Shown: positions 10,057-19,277 of the stretch, one piece after another
Numbering within the stretch: position 1 is the stretch's first letter
Layout of the letters: each line of letters opens with the position of its first letter
NCBI GenBank assembly: GCA_028290705.1
Contig: JAQGJH010000072.1
Span: 1-45,270, forward strand
Length of the DNA stretch: 45,270 nt
Direction: 5' to 3'
Source of the DNA: Hyphomicrobiales bacterium
GTDB lineage: Bacteria; Pseudomonadota; Alphaproteobacteria; Rhizobiales; Beijerinckiaceae
Notes under the pieces: generated by a model
Told to the model about the DNA's origin: nothing
Database searches by the model: none
Seen by the model: the letters and a program-made list of their open reading frames with translations, nothing else
Position numbers and translations under genes: made by a program

Positions 10057-11727
10057 TCAGCCCGTCCCTTCGAGGAGCCGCCCGGCTGCGGCGCGGGCCT
10101 CATCGGTGATCGTTGCGCCGGCGAGCATGCGTGCGATTTCCTCTTGCCGGGCCTCTCGAGCCAGAGGCTCGACCCGCGTCGCCACGCGTTTGCCCTTGTC
10201 GGCCTCGCCCTTGGCAATGCGGAAATGCCCCACCGCACGGGCCGCGACCTGAGGGGCATGCGTCACCGCCAGGACCTGCACGGTGCCTGATAGACGCGCC
10301 AGCCGCTGGCCGATGGCGTCCGCCACCGCGCCGCCGACGCCCGTGTCGATTTCGTCGAACACCAGGGTGGGCGCGGAGCCGCGGTCCGCCAGCACGACCT
10401 TCAGGGCCAGCATGAAACGCGCAAGCTCGCCGCCTGACGCGACCTTCATCAACGGGCCGGGCCGCGTGCCCGGATTGGTCTGCACCCAGAACTCGATCCG
10501 GTCGATCCCGTCCGGTCCGGGCTCCGCCGCGTTGCTCTGGACCTGCGTCGAGAAACGCGCCCGCTCCAGCTTCAGCGGGCCGAGTTCGGCATTCACGGCC
10601 TTGTCGAGTTGCGCCGCCGTCTTGGTGCGCGCCGCCGACAGGGCCAGCGCGGCGGAATCGAAAGCCTTGGCGGCATCTTCCACCGCCTTGGCCAGCGCGA
10701 TGAGCCGCGCCTCACCGGCGTCGAGCAGCGCGAGATCGTTCGAGAATGTCTCCGCCAGAGCCGCAAGGTGATCGGCCGGAACGTTGTACTTGCGCGCTGC
10801 CGCCCGCAGGGCGAACAGCCGTTCCTCGGTCACCTCGAGTTCGCGCGGATCGTAACGCGAATCCCGCAACGCCTGTTCGACCGTCTGGGCCGCCGCTTCC
10901 AGCGAATCGAGCGCCGCCGCCAGCGCCTTGACGGGAGGCTCGATCAAGTGCGGAGCCTGCGCGGACCGCCGCTCCAGCCGCCGCATGGTCGCCGAAAGCG
11001 CCGCGATCGGTGAATGCTCGCCGGACAATGCGTGACTGGCGTCACGCAATTCGCTCGCGACCTTCTCAGATTGCATCATCGTGGTGCGACGGGCCGCGAG
11101 TTGTTCTTCTTCGCCGGGCAGCGGCGCCAGCTTGGTCAATTCGGCATGGGCATGACGGAGAAAATCCGCATCAGCCCGCGCCTTGGCGACACGCTCTTCC
11201 TCGCTGGCGAGATCGGCCCGGGCCGCCCGCAGGTCGGCGTACGCGCGACGCACTCCATCGGCCCGCGACTGCAATCCGCCGAAGGCGTCCACGAGTGCGC
11301 GATGCATGGCCGGATCGACCAGCGCGCGGTCGTCATGCTGTCCGTGGATTTCGACGAGCGAGCCCGCGATGGACCGCATGGCCTGTGCGCTGACGGGCTG
11401 ATCGTTGACGAACCCGCGCGTTCTGCCGTCCGCCATCTGCACGCGGCGCAGGATGAGATCGCCATCGATCTCGAGGTCCTGAAGGTTGGCAGCCGCACGG
11501 GCGGGATGCTCGGGTCCGAGATCGAAGACGGCGGTGATCTGGCCCTGCGTCTGGCCGGACCTCACGAGCGAACCGTCGCCACGGCCGCCGAGCGCCAGCG
11601 AAAAGGCGTCGAGAAGGATCGACTTGCCCGCGCCGGTTTCGCCCGTGAGCACGGTGAGGCCGCGACCGAACTCGATGTCGAGACGGTCGATCAGGACGAT
11701 GTCGCGTATCGAAAGCTGGACGAGCAT
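10057..11727 (-). CDS. recN: DNA repair protein RecN (SMC-like ATPase)
   Basis: An SMC-family ATPase that helps hold or align broken DNA ends for recombinational repair. The 556 residues begin MLVQLSIRDIVLID, with Walker A GETGAGKS at about 29-36, long coiled-coil arms rich in Ala, Glu and Arg in the middle, then the ABC signature SGGELARFMLALK and Walker B LVFDEIDTGVGG near the C-terminus. The ATG at 11727 gives the canonical N-terminus; the frame is open to 11904 but that part overlaps bamD and looks non-native. It begins 19 bases after the bamD stop, so the two are probably co-transcribed, an arrangement common in alphaproteobacteria. SOS induction is known for recN elsewhere; no strong LexA site is seen directly before it. 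Confidence 0.95.
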   Translation of the reverse strand: MLVQLSIRDIVLIDRLDIEFGRGLTVLTGETGAGKSILLDAFSLALGGRGDGSLVRSGQTQGQITAVFDLGPEHPARAAANLQDLEIDGDLILRRVQMADGRTRGFVNDQPVSAQAMRSIAGSLVEIHGQHDDRALVDPAMHRALVDAFGGLQSRADGVRRAYADLRAARADLASEEERVAKARADADFLRHAHAELTKLAPLPGEEEQLAARRTTMMQSEKVASELRDASHALSGEHSPIAALSATMRRLERRSAQAPHLIEPPVKALAAALDSLEAAAQTVEQALRDSRYDPRELEVTEERLFALRAAARKYNVPADHLAALAETFSNDLALLDAGEARLIALAKAVEDAAKAFDSAALALSAARTKTAAQLDKAVNAELGPLKLERARFSTQVQSNAAEPGPDGIDRIEFWVQTNPGTRPGPLMKVASGGELARFMLALKVVLADRGSAPTLVFDEIDTGVGGAVADAIGQRLARLSGTVQVLAVTHAPQVAARAVGHFRIAKGEADKGKRVATRVEPLAREARQEEIARMLAGATITDEARAAAGRLLEGTG

Positions 11728-11746
11728 CCAGACCCGCCCCGAAGCC

Positions 11747-12658
11747 TCAGCCGAGGCCGACCTTCTGGAAGGCCTTGGAAATCCACGACCCGCGATCTTC
11801 GTTCGGCTGCAAGCCGCCGCCAGCGAGCAGCTTGTAGGCGTCGTTGTACCAGGGGCTGTCGGGGAAGTTGTGTCCCAGAACCGCAGCGGCGGTTTGCGCC
11901 TCATGCGCGATGCCGAGCCGCAGATAGGCTTCGGTCAGGCGGAACAAGGCCTCTTCGGCATGACGCGTCGTCTGATACTTGCCGAGCACGTCGCGGAAGC
12001 GGTTCACCGCAGCCGTGTAATTGCGGCGCGCCAGATAGTAGCGGCCGACCGACATTTCCTTGCCGGCGAGCTGATCGCGCGTGACCGTGATCTTGTGCTT
12101 GGCGTCGTCCACATATTCGGACTTGGGATAGCGCTGCACGAGCGCCGTGAAGACCTGCAGGGCCTTCTCGGTCGCGTCCTGGTCGCGGGAAATGTCCGGG
12201 ATCTGCTTGTAGTAGGACATGCCGATCAAATAGGTCGCGTAAGCGGCTTCCTGGGTCGACGGATACAGACCGATGTAGCGATTGCCCGAAGCGATGGCGT
12301 CATCGTACTGAGCACCCTCGTACTGCGAATAGGTCTGCATCAGCAGGCCTTTGCGCGACCACTGCGAATACGGGTACTGCTTCTCAAGCTCCGCGAATTT
12401 CTTCGCCGCGCCCTCGCCGTCGCTCTTCTGCAACCGCGCCAGACCCTGATCGTAGATGTCTTCGGCCGGCACGTCCGGCAGAAGCTTGGTCTCGTACTTC
12501 TCGCCGCCGAACGGGTTCAGCGAGTCGAAGGTCGAACATCCCGCCGCCGGCAGAACGAGAAACGACGCCGCGACGATGCGCAGTGCGCCGGAACGGAAAA
12601 CCGAGCGAACCTGCGAGACGCGGATCGACGGGAAGGAAGCACGGGAAGCGGACATCAT
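11747..12658 (-). CDS. bamD: Outer membrane assembly lipoprotein BamD (ComL)
   Basis: A lipoprotein subunit of the BAM complex that inserts beta-barrel proteins into the outer membrane. About 303 residues. A rather long N-terminal stretch leads to a hydrophobic segment and the lipobox PAAGC (lipidated Cys near residue 41). It is followed by tandem TPR-like helices (AEDIYDQGLARL, FAELEKQYPYSQWSRKGLL, AIASGNRYIGLYPS, ALQVFTALVQRYPKSEYVDDA, AVNRFRDVLGKYQTT, EALFRLTEAYLRLGI). Two adjacent ATGs, 12658 and 12655, are equally good starts; the open frame to 12874 is rejected because it covers a palindrome and lacks a signal peptide. It sits between lpxC and recN, the usual alphaproteobacterial place. 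The 219-base upstream gap may hold its own promoter. Confidence 0.94.
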   Translation of the reverse strand: MMSASRASFPSIRVSQVRSVFRSGALRIVAASFLVLPAAGCSTFDSLNPFGGEKYETKLLPDVPAEDIYDQGLARLQKSDGEGAAKKFAELEKQYPYSQWSRKGLLMQTYSQYEGAQYDDAIASGNRYIGLYPSTQEAAYATYLIGMSYYKQIPDISRDQDATEKALQVFTALVQRYPKSEYVDDAKHKITVTRDQLAGKEMSVGRYYLARRNYTAAVNRFRDVLGKYQTTRHAEEALFRLTEAYLRLGIAHEAQTAAAVLGHNFPDSPWYNDAYKLLAGGGLQPNEDRGSWISKAFQKVGLG

Positions 12659-12847
12659 GCCTCGAAGCTCGATGGACAGGTGAAGCGGATGACGCGCGCG
12701 TAACCCTCGCGCGGTGAACCGCTCTTTAACCCAAATGGCGTCGCAACGCCACAGTTCAGATCGCCGATATCCTGCGTTCAGAAATGTGGCCGGGAAAAGT
12801 CCGGGGTTCGGCCGCGCTGCAGACGTGCAGGATGTTTCGGGGAGATG

Positions 12848-12881
12848 CGTCATCCCGGCCACACGGCCGGGCATGGCTCAG
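12848..12881. repeat. REP-like palindrome just downstream of lpxC
   Basis: CCCGGCC (12854-12860), loop ACAC, GGCCGGG (12865-12871) form a perfect 7-bp hairpin. Its minus-strand form, reading GCCCGGCCGTGTGGCCGGGA, is the sort of intergenic palindrome repeated in alphaproteobacterial genomes. A second, partly matching arm GTGGCCGGGA lies near 12785-12794 and can pair with TCCCGGCCAC across about 60 bases. It begins 7 bases after the lpxC stop, so it could stop transcription or shield the mRNA end, but no T-run follows it on the minus strand. Confidence 0.5.
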
Positions 12882-13822
12882 TTCCGCTCGGGGGCGTAAG
12901 CCGGCTGGGCGGCAATCCGCAGATCGGCCCGGGGTCCTTCGCGGCGCATCGGGACTTCGATGAACTCGTAGGCGCTCTTGTCGGCGAACAGGGCCGCCAG
13001 CACGGCCACGTTCATCTTGTGCCCGCCGCAGAAGGAGCGATAGGCGCCGATGATCGGCGACCCCGCCAGGGCGAGATCGCCCACGGCATCGAGGGTCTTG
13101 TGGCGCACGAACTCATCGGGCCAGCGCAAACCCTCGGGATTGAGCACGCGCTCTTCGTCCAGAGCCACGGTGTTCTCGAGCGAAGCGCCCAGCGCGAAGC
13201 CGGCCTTCCAGAGGCGCTCGACGTCCCGCAGGAAACCGAACGTACGCGCCCGCGCGATGTCGCGCTGGAACACGGGGCCGTCGAGATCCACCACCTTCTT
13301 CTGGCGTCCGATCATGCCGGCCGCGAAGTCGATCTCGACTTCCAGGCGGAAGCCCTTGTCGGCCGGACGCAGTTCGGAAAAGGCGCGGCCATGCTCCACG
13401 CGAACGGGCTTCAGCACCTTGAGATAGCGGCGCGGCGCGGAAAGCTGATGAATGCCTGCCTGCTGGATCGCCTCGACGAAATCGGCCGAAGACCCGTCCA
13501 TGATCGGCACTTCCGGGCCGTCGATCTCGACCATGACGTTGTCGATGCCCAGCGCGGCGAAAGCCGCGAGCAAATGTTCGACCGTCGATACGCTCGCGTC
13601 GGCCGGATCGCCGATGACGGTGCAGAGCTCGGTCATCGAGACGTTCGACCAGATCGCCTCGATCAGCCGCTCGCGTCCGCCGGGAAGACCCGTGCGCAGA
13701 AAGGAGATTCCGGAATTGGCTTCGGAGGGATGCAGAACGAGACGGACGGGAGCATTCGAATGGACGCCTGAACCTGACAGGATCGCGCGCTTGCGAAGGG
13801 TCGTCTGTTTACCAGGCTTCAT
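12878..13822 (-). CDS. lpxC: UDP-3-O-acyl-N-acetylglucosamine deacetylase LpxC
   Basis: Catalyses the first committed step of lipid A synthesis: zinc-dependent removal of the N-acetyl group from UDP-3-O-acyl-GlcNAc, in the cytoplasm. The family motifs are clear: SGSGVHSN near the N-terminus, the zinc-binding HLLAAFAALGIDN, the catalytic-site ELDGP-like segment EIDGPEVPIMDGSSADF, and the second metal site VRHKTLDAVGDLALAG. From the ATG at 13822 (MKPGKQTTLRKRA) the protein has 314 residues, the usual length. ATGs at 13861 and 13867 in the same frame are possible and the latter has GAGGTGGGG upstream. It follows ftsZ after a 376-base gap with a hairpin, so it probably has its own promoter and connects envelope synthesis with division. 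Confidence 0.95.
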   Translation of the reverse strand: MKPGKQTTLRKRAILSGSGVHSNAPVRLVLHPSEANSGISFLRTGLPGGRERLIEAIWSNVSMTELCTVIGDPADASVSTVEHLLAAFAALGIDNVMVEIDGPEVPIMDGSSADFVEAIQQAGIHQLSAPRRYLKVLKPVRVEHGRAFSELRPADKGFRLEVEIDFAAGMIGRQKKVVDLDGPVFQRDIARARTFGFLRDVERLWKAGFALGASLENTVALDEERVLNPEGLRWPDEFVRHKTLDAVGDLALAGSPIIGAYRSFCGGHKMNVAVLAALFADKSAYEFIEVPMRREGPRADLRIAAQPAYAPERN

Positions 13823-13867
13823 GCTCGTCCCGCTTCGCTGATCGACAAGAGCATTCGGCATGCTCAT

Positions 13868-14198
13868 CGTCGGTGCCCCACCTCGGTCACATGCCATCTT
13901 GCCCCGGCCATTTTCTGGCCTGACTTCAGCCCGCGGTTCCCGACAAATTCGGGGCTGAGGACCGATCCGCTTCGCGCGAAGGCATGTGATTCCCGCACGG
14001 CGACCGCCGATTGGGATGACGGGAAAATACGCCCCCGCTCCTGCCCCGCCAAATCACCAATTCTTACCTAGTGTTACAAACCGAAACATTTGGCCGAGAT
14101 GAATTTTGCGCTGCGAAAACAATATGCATTTCAAAGAGTTGTGCCCACACCTGGATGGGTGCGGGCACGGAGTTCAGAGCGATTTCAACGAATCCGCC
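13868..14198. other. Gap between ftsZ and lpxC: leader/promoter region, no gene
   Basis: I see no convincing coding sequence here. The ftsZ-proximal end carries a strong stem-loop (14141-14168). Next to it is a relatively AT-rich stretch (about 14050-14140) that could hold the lpxC promoter, but no clean -35/-10 pair was found. The lpxC-proximal part is GC-rich and includes the alternative lpxC starts. Confidence 0.5.
14141..14168 (-). terminator. Stem-loop downstream of ftsZ, candidate terminator
   Basis: GTGCCCACACC pairs with GGTGCGGGCAC in an 11-12 bp stem with one A-C mismatch and a loop of about four bases. It begins 31 bases after the ftsZ stop on the minus strand. The following minus-strand sequence is AACTCTTTGAAAT, without a real T-run, so it may be a weak terminator or an mRNA-stabilising hairpin that separates ftsZ from lpxC expression. 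Confidence 0.45.
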
Positions 14199-15935
14199 TT
14201 AATTCGACTGGCGGCGCAGAAAGGCCGGAATTTCGAGCTGGTCGTCCTCCGCGGAACGCTGCGGATGAGCGGTCCTGCCATGCGCGTCAAGCTGACCTTG
14301 CGGCGGCCGAGCTCCCGGCGCCGGAGCGGGGCGCTTGCCATATTCCTGGTGGACCGGCGCAGGCCCTTGTGGCGCGCGCGGGGCATAGGCATGGCCGCTC
14401 GGCGCATGAGTCTGGACCTGCGGAGCCGGCGCACGCTGGGCGGGGGCCTCCTCGCTGCGGCTCATGCCGAAAGAGGCCAGCCGCTCCAGCAAAGTACGGC
14501 GGCGCGTGTCGCCGACCGGCTCGGCGACGGGCGCGTCGCGGTGGCGAAGCTGCTCCTGGCCGGGCCGCGGCAGATCGTCGATCTGCGGCATACGGGGCGC
14601 GCGCATGACCGGCGCCTCGGGAGCAGGCGGAATGAAATGCGCCGGCTGCTGATATTCGGCACGCGGCGCTTCCGGAGGCGGAGCCGGGACATAGGCCGGC
14701 TTGGGCTGCACGGGCTGAAGCGTGACTTCATGCGCCATGACGGGGGCGGCCGGCTGCTGAACCGGAGCCGGAGCCATCTGCGCCTGGGCGACCGGAGCCT
14801 GCTGCACGGCAGGCTGCTGCTCGATCTGGTAGGCCGGCGGAGCCGAGGCCTCGCCGATCGGCGCCTGATAGCGGGCCGGCTCTCCGGCGCGCGCCTGGGT
14901 CTGGGCGCGAAGCTTCTGGGCGACCTCGGCGATACGCGTTTCGGTGGCGCTGAATTCGCGGATGTCGGCTGGCTGGTCGATGCCGGTGGCGACGACCGAG
15001 ACGCGGACGACTCCGTCGAGTGACTGGTCGAAGGTCGCGCCCAGAATGATGTTGGCGTCTTCGTCGACTTCCTGGCGGATACGGCTCGCCGCTTCATCCA
15101 CCTCGTAAAGGGTGAGGTCGTTGCCGCCCGTGATCGAGATCAGCAGGCCGCGCGCGCCCTTCATCGACACTTCGTCGAGCAGCGGATTGGCGATCGCCGC
15201 TTCGGCCGCGAGAATGGCGCGACGGTCGCCCGAGGCTTCGCCCGTGCCCATCATCGCCTTGCCCATTTCGCGCATGATGGCGCGAACGTCGGCGAAGTCG
15301 AGGTTGATCAGGCCTTCCTTGACCATCAGGTCGGTGATGCAGGCGACGCCCGAATAGAGAACCTGGTCGGCCATCGCGAAGGCGTCGGCGAAGGTGGTCT
15401 TTTCATTGGCGACGCGGAACAGGTTCTGATTCGGAATGACGATCAGAGTGTCGACCGCCTTCTGAAGTTCGTTGATGCCCGATTCGGCCACGCGCATGCG
15501 GCGCACGCCCTCGAACTGGAACGGCTTGGTGACGACGCCGACCGTCAGGATACCCATGTCGCGGGCCATGCGGGCGATGACGGGCGCTGCGCCCGTGCCC
15601 GTGCCGCCGCCCATGCCGGCGGTGACGAACACCATGTGGGCGCCGGCCAGATGGTCGCGAATTTCCTCGAGGGCTTCTTCGGCGGCGGCGCGACCGACTT
15701 CCGGCTGCGAACCCGCGCCGAGACCTTCGGTGACCTGCAGGCCCATCTGGATGATGCGGTCGGCCTTGGAGGCGGTGAGCGCCTGCGCATCGGTGTTCGC
15801 AACGATGAAATCGACGCCCACGAGGCCCGAGACGATCATGTTGTTGACGGCATTGCCGCCGGCGCCGCCCACGCCCGCCACCATGATACGTGGCTTGAGT
15901 TCCCGCAACTCGGGCGCTTTGAGATTGATCGTCAT
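14199..15935 (-). CDS. ftsZ: Cell division GTPase FtsZ
   Basis: The tubulin homologue that polymerises at mid-cell to form the Z ring. 578 residues, beginning [17 protein letters not shown]. The nucleotide-binding core shows [14 protein letters not shown] (about 21-34) and the tubulin signature [10 protein letters not shown] (about 109-118). The core ends near residue 320. After it comes a long Pro/Gln/Ala-rich disordered linker of about 240 residues, as in other alphaproteobacterial FtsZ proteins, and then the conserved C-terminal peptide [15 protein letters not shown] that binds FtsA and other partners. The ATG at 15935 is preceded by GAGAGG with 7-base spacing. The 106-base gap after ftsA could contain a promoter; it includes one GAATC (16027-16031), a CcrM-type methylation site, which is weak evidence by itself. 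Confidence 0.98.
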   Translation of the reverse strand: MTINLKAPELRELKPRIMVAGVGGAGGNAVNNMIVSGLVGVDFIVANTDAQALTASKADRIIQMGLQVTEGLGAGSQPEVGRAAAEEALEEIRDHLAGAHMVFVTAGMGGGTGTGAAPVIARMARDMGILTVGVVTKPFQFEGVRRMRVAESGINELQKAVDTLIVIPNQNLFRVANEKTTFADAFAMADQVLYSGVACITDLMVKEGLINLDFADVRAIMREMGKAMMGTGEASGDRRAILAAEAAIANPLLDEVSMKGARGLLISITGGNDLTLYEVDEAASRIRQEVDEDANIILGATFDQSLDGVVRVSVVATGIDQPADIREFSATETRIAEVAQKLRAQTQARAGEPARYQAPIGEASAPPAYQIEQQPAVQQAPVAQAQMAPAPVQQPAAPVMAHEVTLQPVQPKPAYVPAPPPEAPRAEYQQPAHFIPPAPEAPVMRAPRMPQIDDLPRPGQEQLRHRDAPVAEPVGDTRRRTLLERLASFGMSRSEEAPAQRAPAPQVQTHAPSGHAYAPRAPQGPAPVHQEYGKRPAPAPGARPPQGQLDAHGRTAHPQRSAEDDQLEIPAFLRRQSN

Positions 15936-16041
15936 AGTCTGGCCTCTCGACTGAATGGGCGCTTCGCTTCGCCCGCTTATCTGATTTCGGTTCGCCGGTT
16001 TTCCGTTGCCGCCGCCGCGCCGCCTCGAATCACCGATACGC

Positions 16042-17355
16042 TTAGAAACTTTCGCGGAGCCATCGTCCCATGCGGGACATGTACCCGTCCGTACCCGTCG
16101 ACTGCATCATCGCCTTCCGCCTGGGCTCGAAATGTTCGATCCCCGCGACCTGCGGATACACCAGAAGCCCCACCGCCGCCGAGAAGGCGGGGCTCTTTGC
16201 TGATTCGGGCAACCCTTGAATACCCAACGGACGCCCGACGCGCACCTGATTCGAGATAATTCTTCGCGCAGCTTCCGGCATGCCGGTCAGTTGCGCGGCT
16301 CCGCCGGTCAGGACGAGACGACGTCCCGCCTGGGGTCCGAAGCCTGCCGCCTGCAGTCGGTCCCTAACCAGTTCCAGAATCTCTTCAACTCGCGGACGGA
16401 TGATCCGCACCAGATGTGATTTCGGCATGTGAATCGGATGGTCGCCGTCTTCGCCCACCTGCGCAACTGAAATCGTCTCTCTTTCGTCGGACGGCGATGC
16501 GATACATGAACCATAGAGGGTTTTAAGTCTCTCTGCGTCCGACAGGCGAATGGTCAAGCCGCGCGCGATGTCCATCGTCACGTGGTTTCCGCCGACCGCG
16601 ACTGCGTCGATATGAGTCAGGTGCCCCCCGGCAAAAACGCCGATCGACGTCGTGCCTCCGCCCAGATCGACGAGAGCCGTTCCGATCTCGGCCTCATCGT
16701 CGACCAGTGCCGAAAGCCCCGCCGCATAAGGCGTCGCCACCATGGCCTCGATGTCCAGATGGCAGCGCTCGATCGCCAGCATGAGATTGCGCGCCGCCGC
16801 GCTGTCGCACGAAACCACGTGCATGTCTGCGCCGAGTTCGTCGCCGATCATGCCCTTCGGGTCACGGATGCCCCGCGTCGAGTCGAGCGAGAAGCCCGTC
16901 GGCAACGAGTGCAGCACGGCCCTGCCCTGCTGCTCGGTGCGCGACGCCGCGGCTTCGAGCACCCGGTGAATGTCGTAATCCGCCACGCCCTTGCCGCCGA
17001 CGCTGATGTTGGCGTGGTAGAGCTGCGAGCCGAGCCTGCCGCCGCTCAGATTCACGATGACGCTTTCGACCTGCACGCCCGCCATGCGCTCGGCCGCATC
17101 GACCGCGAGCCGGATGGCGTTTTCGGCTTCGTCCATGTCGACGACCGCACCCGCCTTGATGCCGCGCGAGCGCTGGTGACCGATGCCGAGAATCCGGCAG
17201 CGATGCGTGCGGCCCCGCAACGTGTCGGAGGCCTCGGCCGGCATGAGCCGCGCGATGAGGCACGCGACCTTCGAGGTTCCGACATCGAGGACCGACAGCA
17301 CCGCGCTCTTGCGCGAGGACAACGGACGCATGCGCGGTGTGAGGTGAGAACTCAA
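16042..17355 (-). CDS. ftsA: Cell division protein FtsA
   Basis: An actin-like ATPase that tethers FtsZ filaments to the membrane and recruits later division proteins. 437 residues with the actin-fold phosphate-binding segment [16 protein letters not shown] near the N-terminus, the second [17 protein letters not shown], and the adenosine-site region [17 protein letters not shown]. The last residues (GRWLRESF) match the amphipathic membrane-targeting helix. The frame begins with TTG at 17355, whose bases overlap the ftsQ stop (TTGA), suggesting translational coupling. An ATG at 17331 (MRPLSSRKS) is the alternative and would remove eight residues. Placed between ftsQ and ftsZ as in nearly all dcw clusters. 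Confidence 0.97.
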   Translation of the reverse strand: MSSHLTPRMRPLSSRKSAVLSVLDVGTSKVACLIARLMPAEASDTLRGRTHRCRILGIGHQRSRGIKAGAVVDMDEAENAIRLAVDAAERMAGVQVESVIVNLSGGRLGSQLYHANISVGGKGVADYDIHRVLEAAASRTEQQGRAVLHSLPTGFSLDSTRGIRDPKGMIGDELGADMHVVSCDSAAARNLMLAIERCHLDIEAMVATPYAAGLSALVDDEAEIGTALVDLGGGTTSIGVFAGGHLTHIDAVAVGGNHVTMDIARGLTIRLSDAERLKTLYGSCIASPSDERETISVAQVGEDGDHPIHMPKSHLVRIIRPRVEEILELVRDRLQAAGFGPQAGRRLVLTGGAAQLTGMPEAARRIISNQVRVGRPLGIQGLPESAKSPAFSAAVGLLVYPQVAGIEHFEPRRKAMMQSTGTDGYMSRMGRWLRESF

Positions 17356-18338
17356 GTCTGGCCTCCCTTGGCGCGCGGCTTGCGAAGTGATTCGGCTCGC
17401 GCCGCGGCGGCGTCGGCGGTGAGTCGCGCCACCATACGGTCAGGAATGCGCAGGTCTACCGAGATCAGATCTTTTTCGAGAATGCGCATCTCGCGCGCCT
17501 GTTTGGCGAAACGTGCAAACACCACTTCGGGCGCATCCTCGGGCAGCTTGATCAACAGGCCGGACGACAGTTTGAGATTCCAGCGGCGTCCGGCGACCAG
17601 CACGCCCGCGCGAATCTGATCGCGCAGTTCGCCGGCGACTTCGACAATTTTCAGAAACTCCGGCACCCGGAGATTGGCGTCCTCGCCCACCACGAACGGC
17701 AGCCGCGTGAAACGCTCGTCGGTCAACTGATCGATCGCCATGCCGTCCGCGGAGACGATCTGGATCTGTCCGTGCATTTGCCAGAGCGCATAAGGCGCCC
17801 TCTCCTGCACGTCGATCGCCAGCCGTCCCGGGTAGAGCTTGCGCACGCTCACGTCGCGCACGAGCGGCATTTCCTTGAGCCGCGCACGAACCGCCGCCAC
17901 GTCCAGGAACAGAAGCGAATCGCGCGTCGTGATGCCCGACGCCCTCAGCAGGTCCTCTTCGTTCAGCTCCCGCGCGCCCACGAAAGTGACGCCATTGATG
18001 CCGAACCCGAACATGCGGGCCGAGAGATCGGCGAGCGATCCCTGCTGGGCGATGAACTCGTCGTAAGCGCCACCCTTGATCGAACCGTAAAGTCCGGTGC
18101 CGGCCATGAGCGCGACCGCCAGCAAGGCGCCAAGGCCCGGCGTGCGGGCGAAACTGGTGAAGCGTTCGATCCGGCTACGGCGCTCGAAACGGCGCCGCTT
18201 GCGCGGAATGGCTGGCCGAACGGGATCACGAGCGGGAGTGTCGAAGTCGCCGGAGAAACCGGCATAGGCAGGACGCGCGGGCGCAAGGGACTCGATGGCC
18301 CCCTTCAGCGATCGCAGGACGCCTCTTCCACCATCCAT
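17352..18338 (-). CDS. ftsQ: Cell division protein FtsQ
   Basis: A bitopic inner-membrane protein that links early and late divisome parts through FtsB and FtsL. 328 residues: a basic cytoplasmic N-terminus of about 75 residues, one membrane segment (about 77-95, LGALLAVALMAGTGLYG), a periplasmic POTRA domain (GVTFVGARELNEEDLLRASGI), and the FtsQ beta domain. The ATG at 18338 lies within the 3' end of ddl, an overlap of 34 bases, and the stop overlaps the first bases of ftsA. The Arg/Lys-rich stretch RKRRRFERRSRIER before the membrane segment fits the positive-inside rule. Confidence 0.94.
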   Translation of the reverse strand: MDGGRGVLRSLKGAIESLAPARPAYAGFSGDFDTPARDPVRPAIPRKRRRFERRSRIERFTSFARTPGLGALLAVALMAGTGLYGSIKGGAYDEFIAQQGSLADLSARMFGFGINGVTFVGARELNEEDLLRASGITTRDSLLFLDVAAVRARLKEMPLVRDVSVRKLYPGRLAIDVQERAPYALWQMHGQIQIVSADGMAIDQLTDERFTRLPFVVGEDANLRVPEFLKIVEVAGELRDQIRAGVLVAGRRWNLKLSSGLLIKLPEDAPEVVFARFAKQAREMRILEKDLISVDLRIPDRMVARLTADAAAARAESLRKPRAKGGQT

Positions 18339-19225
18339 TTGACAAGTCCACCGAACGAATACCCGGCATGCGCCGCGATTTCCGGCACCAGGGACGTCTC
18401 GGTCATGCCGGGCTGTGTGTTGACCTCCAGGATCACGAGTTCGCCCGTTCCACCGGGGCGATCGTCATAACGGAAGTCCGACCGGCTTACGCCGCGGCAC
18501 CCGAGGGCTCTGTGCGCCTCAAGCGCCAACTCTTGGACCCTTTGGTAAATATTTCCTTTAAATTGAGCAGGAAGGATGTGGATTGATCCACCTTTCGCGT
18601 ACTTGGCGTTGTAATCGTACCAGCCGCCGTCGGCGGCCCGGATGTCGATGATGTCGAGCGCCCGGTCGCCCATCACCGCGCAGGTCAGTTCGCGTCCGTC
18701 GACGAATCGCTCAGCCAGCATGCGGTCGCCATAGGCCCAGTCGTCGCGGCCGAGTTGCGCCGGCGGCGCATCGCCCTCGCGCACGATCACCACGCCGAAC
18801 GACGATCCTTCGCACACCGGCTTCAGCACGTAGGGCGGCGGCAAGGCATGGGTGCGCGCCGCCTCGCGCCGGTCGATCACGCGACCCTCCGCCACCGGCA
18901 AGCCATGCGCCGCCATGACGATCCGGGCCTGCTGCTTGTCCATCGCCAGCGCGGATGCGAGCACGCCCGAATGCGTGTAGGGAATCTGCAGAACCTCCAG
19001 AATGCCCTGGATCGTTCCGTCTTCCCCGACCTTGCCATGCAGCGCGTTGAAGGCGACGTCCGGCGCGATTTCGACGAGCCTTTGCGCGACGTCGCGGCCG
19101 ACGTCGAGCCGGGTCACGCGATAGCCCTCGCCTTCCAGCGCCTTGGCGCAGGCCTCTCCGGACCGAAGGCTGACCTCGCGCTCAGCCGACCAGCCTCCCA
19201 TCAGCACGGCGACATGTTTGCTCAT
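18305..19225 (-). CDS. ddlB: D-alanine-D-alanine ligase Ddl
   Basis: Joins two D-alanines with ATP to supply the dipeptide that MurF attaches to the peptidoglycan precursor. 306 residues with ATP-grasp layout: HVAVLMGGWSAEREVSLRSG at the start, FNALHGKVGEDGTIQGILE in the N-terminal domain, the ATP-binding VLKPVCEGSSFGVVIV, and the metal-binding C-terminal LEVNTQPGMTETSLVPEIA. The ATG at 19225 is clear. It follows murB after 52 bases and overlaps the start of ftsQ by 34 bases. The position in the dcw cluster corresponds to ddlB. Confidence 0.96.
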   Translation of the reverse strand: MSKHVAVLMGGWSAEREVSLRSGEACAKALEGEGYRVTRLDVGRDVAQRLVEIAPDVAFNALHGKVGEDGTIQGILEVLQIPYTHSGVLASALAMDKQQARIVMAAHGLPVAEGRVIDRREAARTHALPPPYVLKPVCEGSSFGVVIVREGDAPPAQLGRDDWAYGDRMLAERFVDGRELTCAVMGDRALDIIDIRAADGGWYDYNAKYAKGGSIHILPAQFKGNIYQRVQELALEAHRALGCRGVSRSDFRYDDRPGGTGELVILEVNTQPGMTETSLVPEIAAHAGYSFGGLVKWMVEEASCDR

Positions 19226-19277
19226 GGTGCGTTCCGTCCGTCAGTTCATGTTCAACGTGAAGTTCAACTTCGTCGGC

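Noticed and set aside
11728-12874. N-terminal extensions of recN (to 11904) and bamD (to 12874)
   Set aside because: The extensions lack family similarity, overlap the neighbouring gene or a palindrome, and would bury the P-loop or signal peptide.
12659-12877. Possible tRNA or small RNA in the bamD-lpxC gap
   Set aside because: The pairing is explained by a REP-like palindrome; no cloverleaf, T-loop or CCA end was found.
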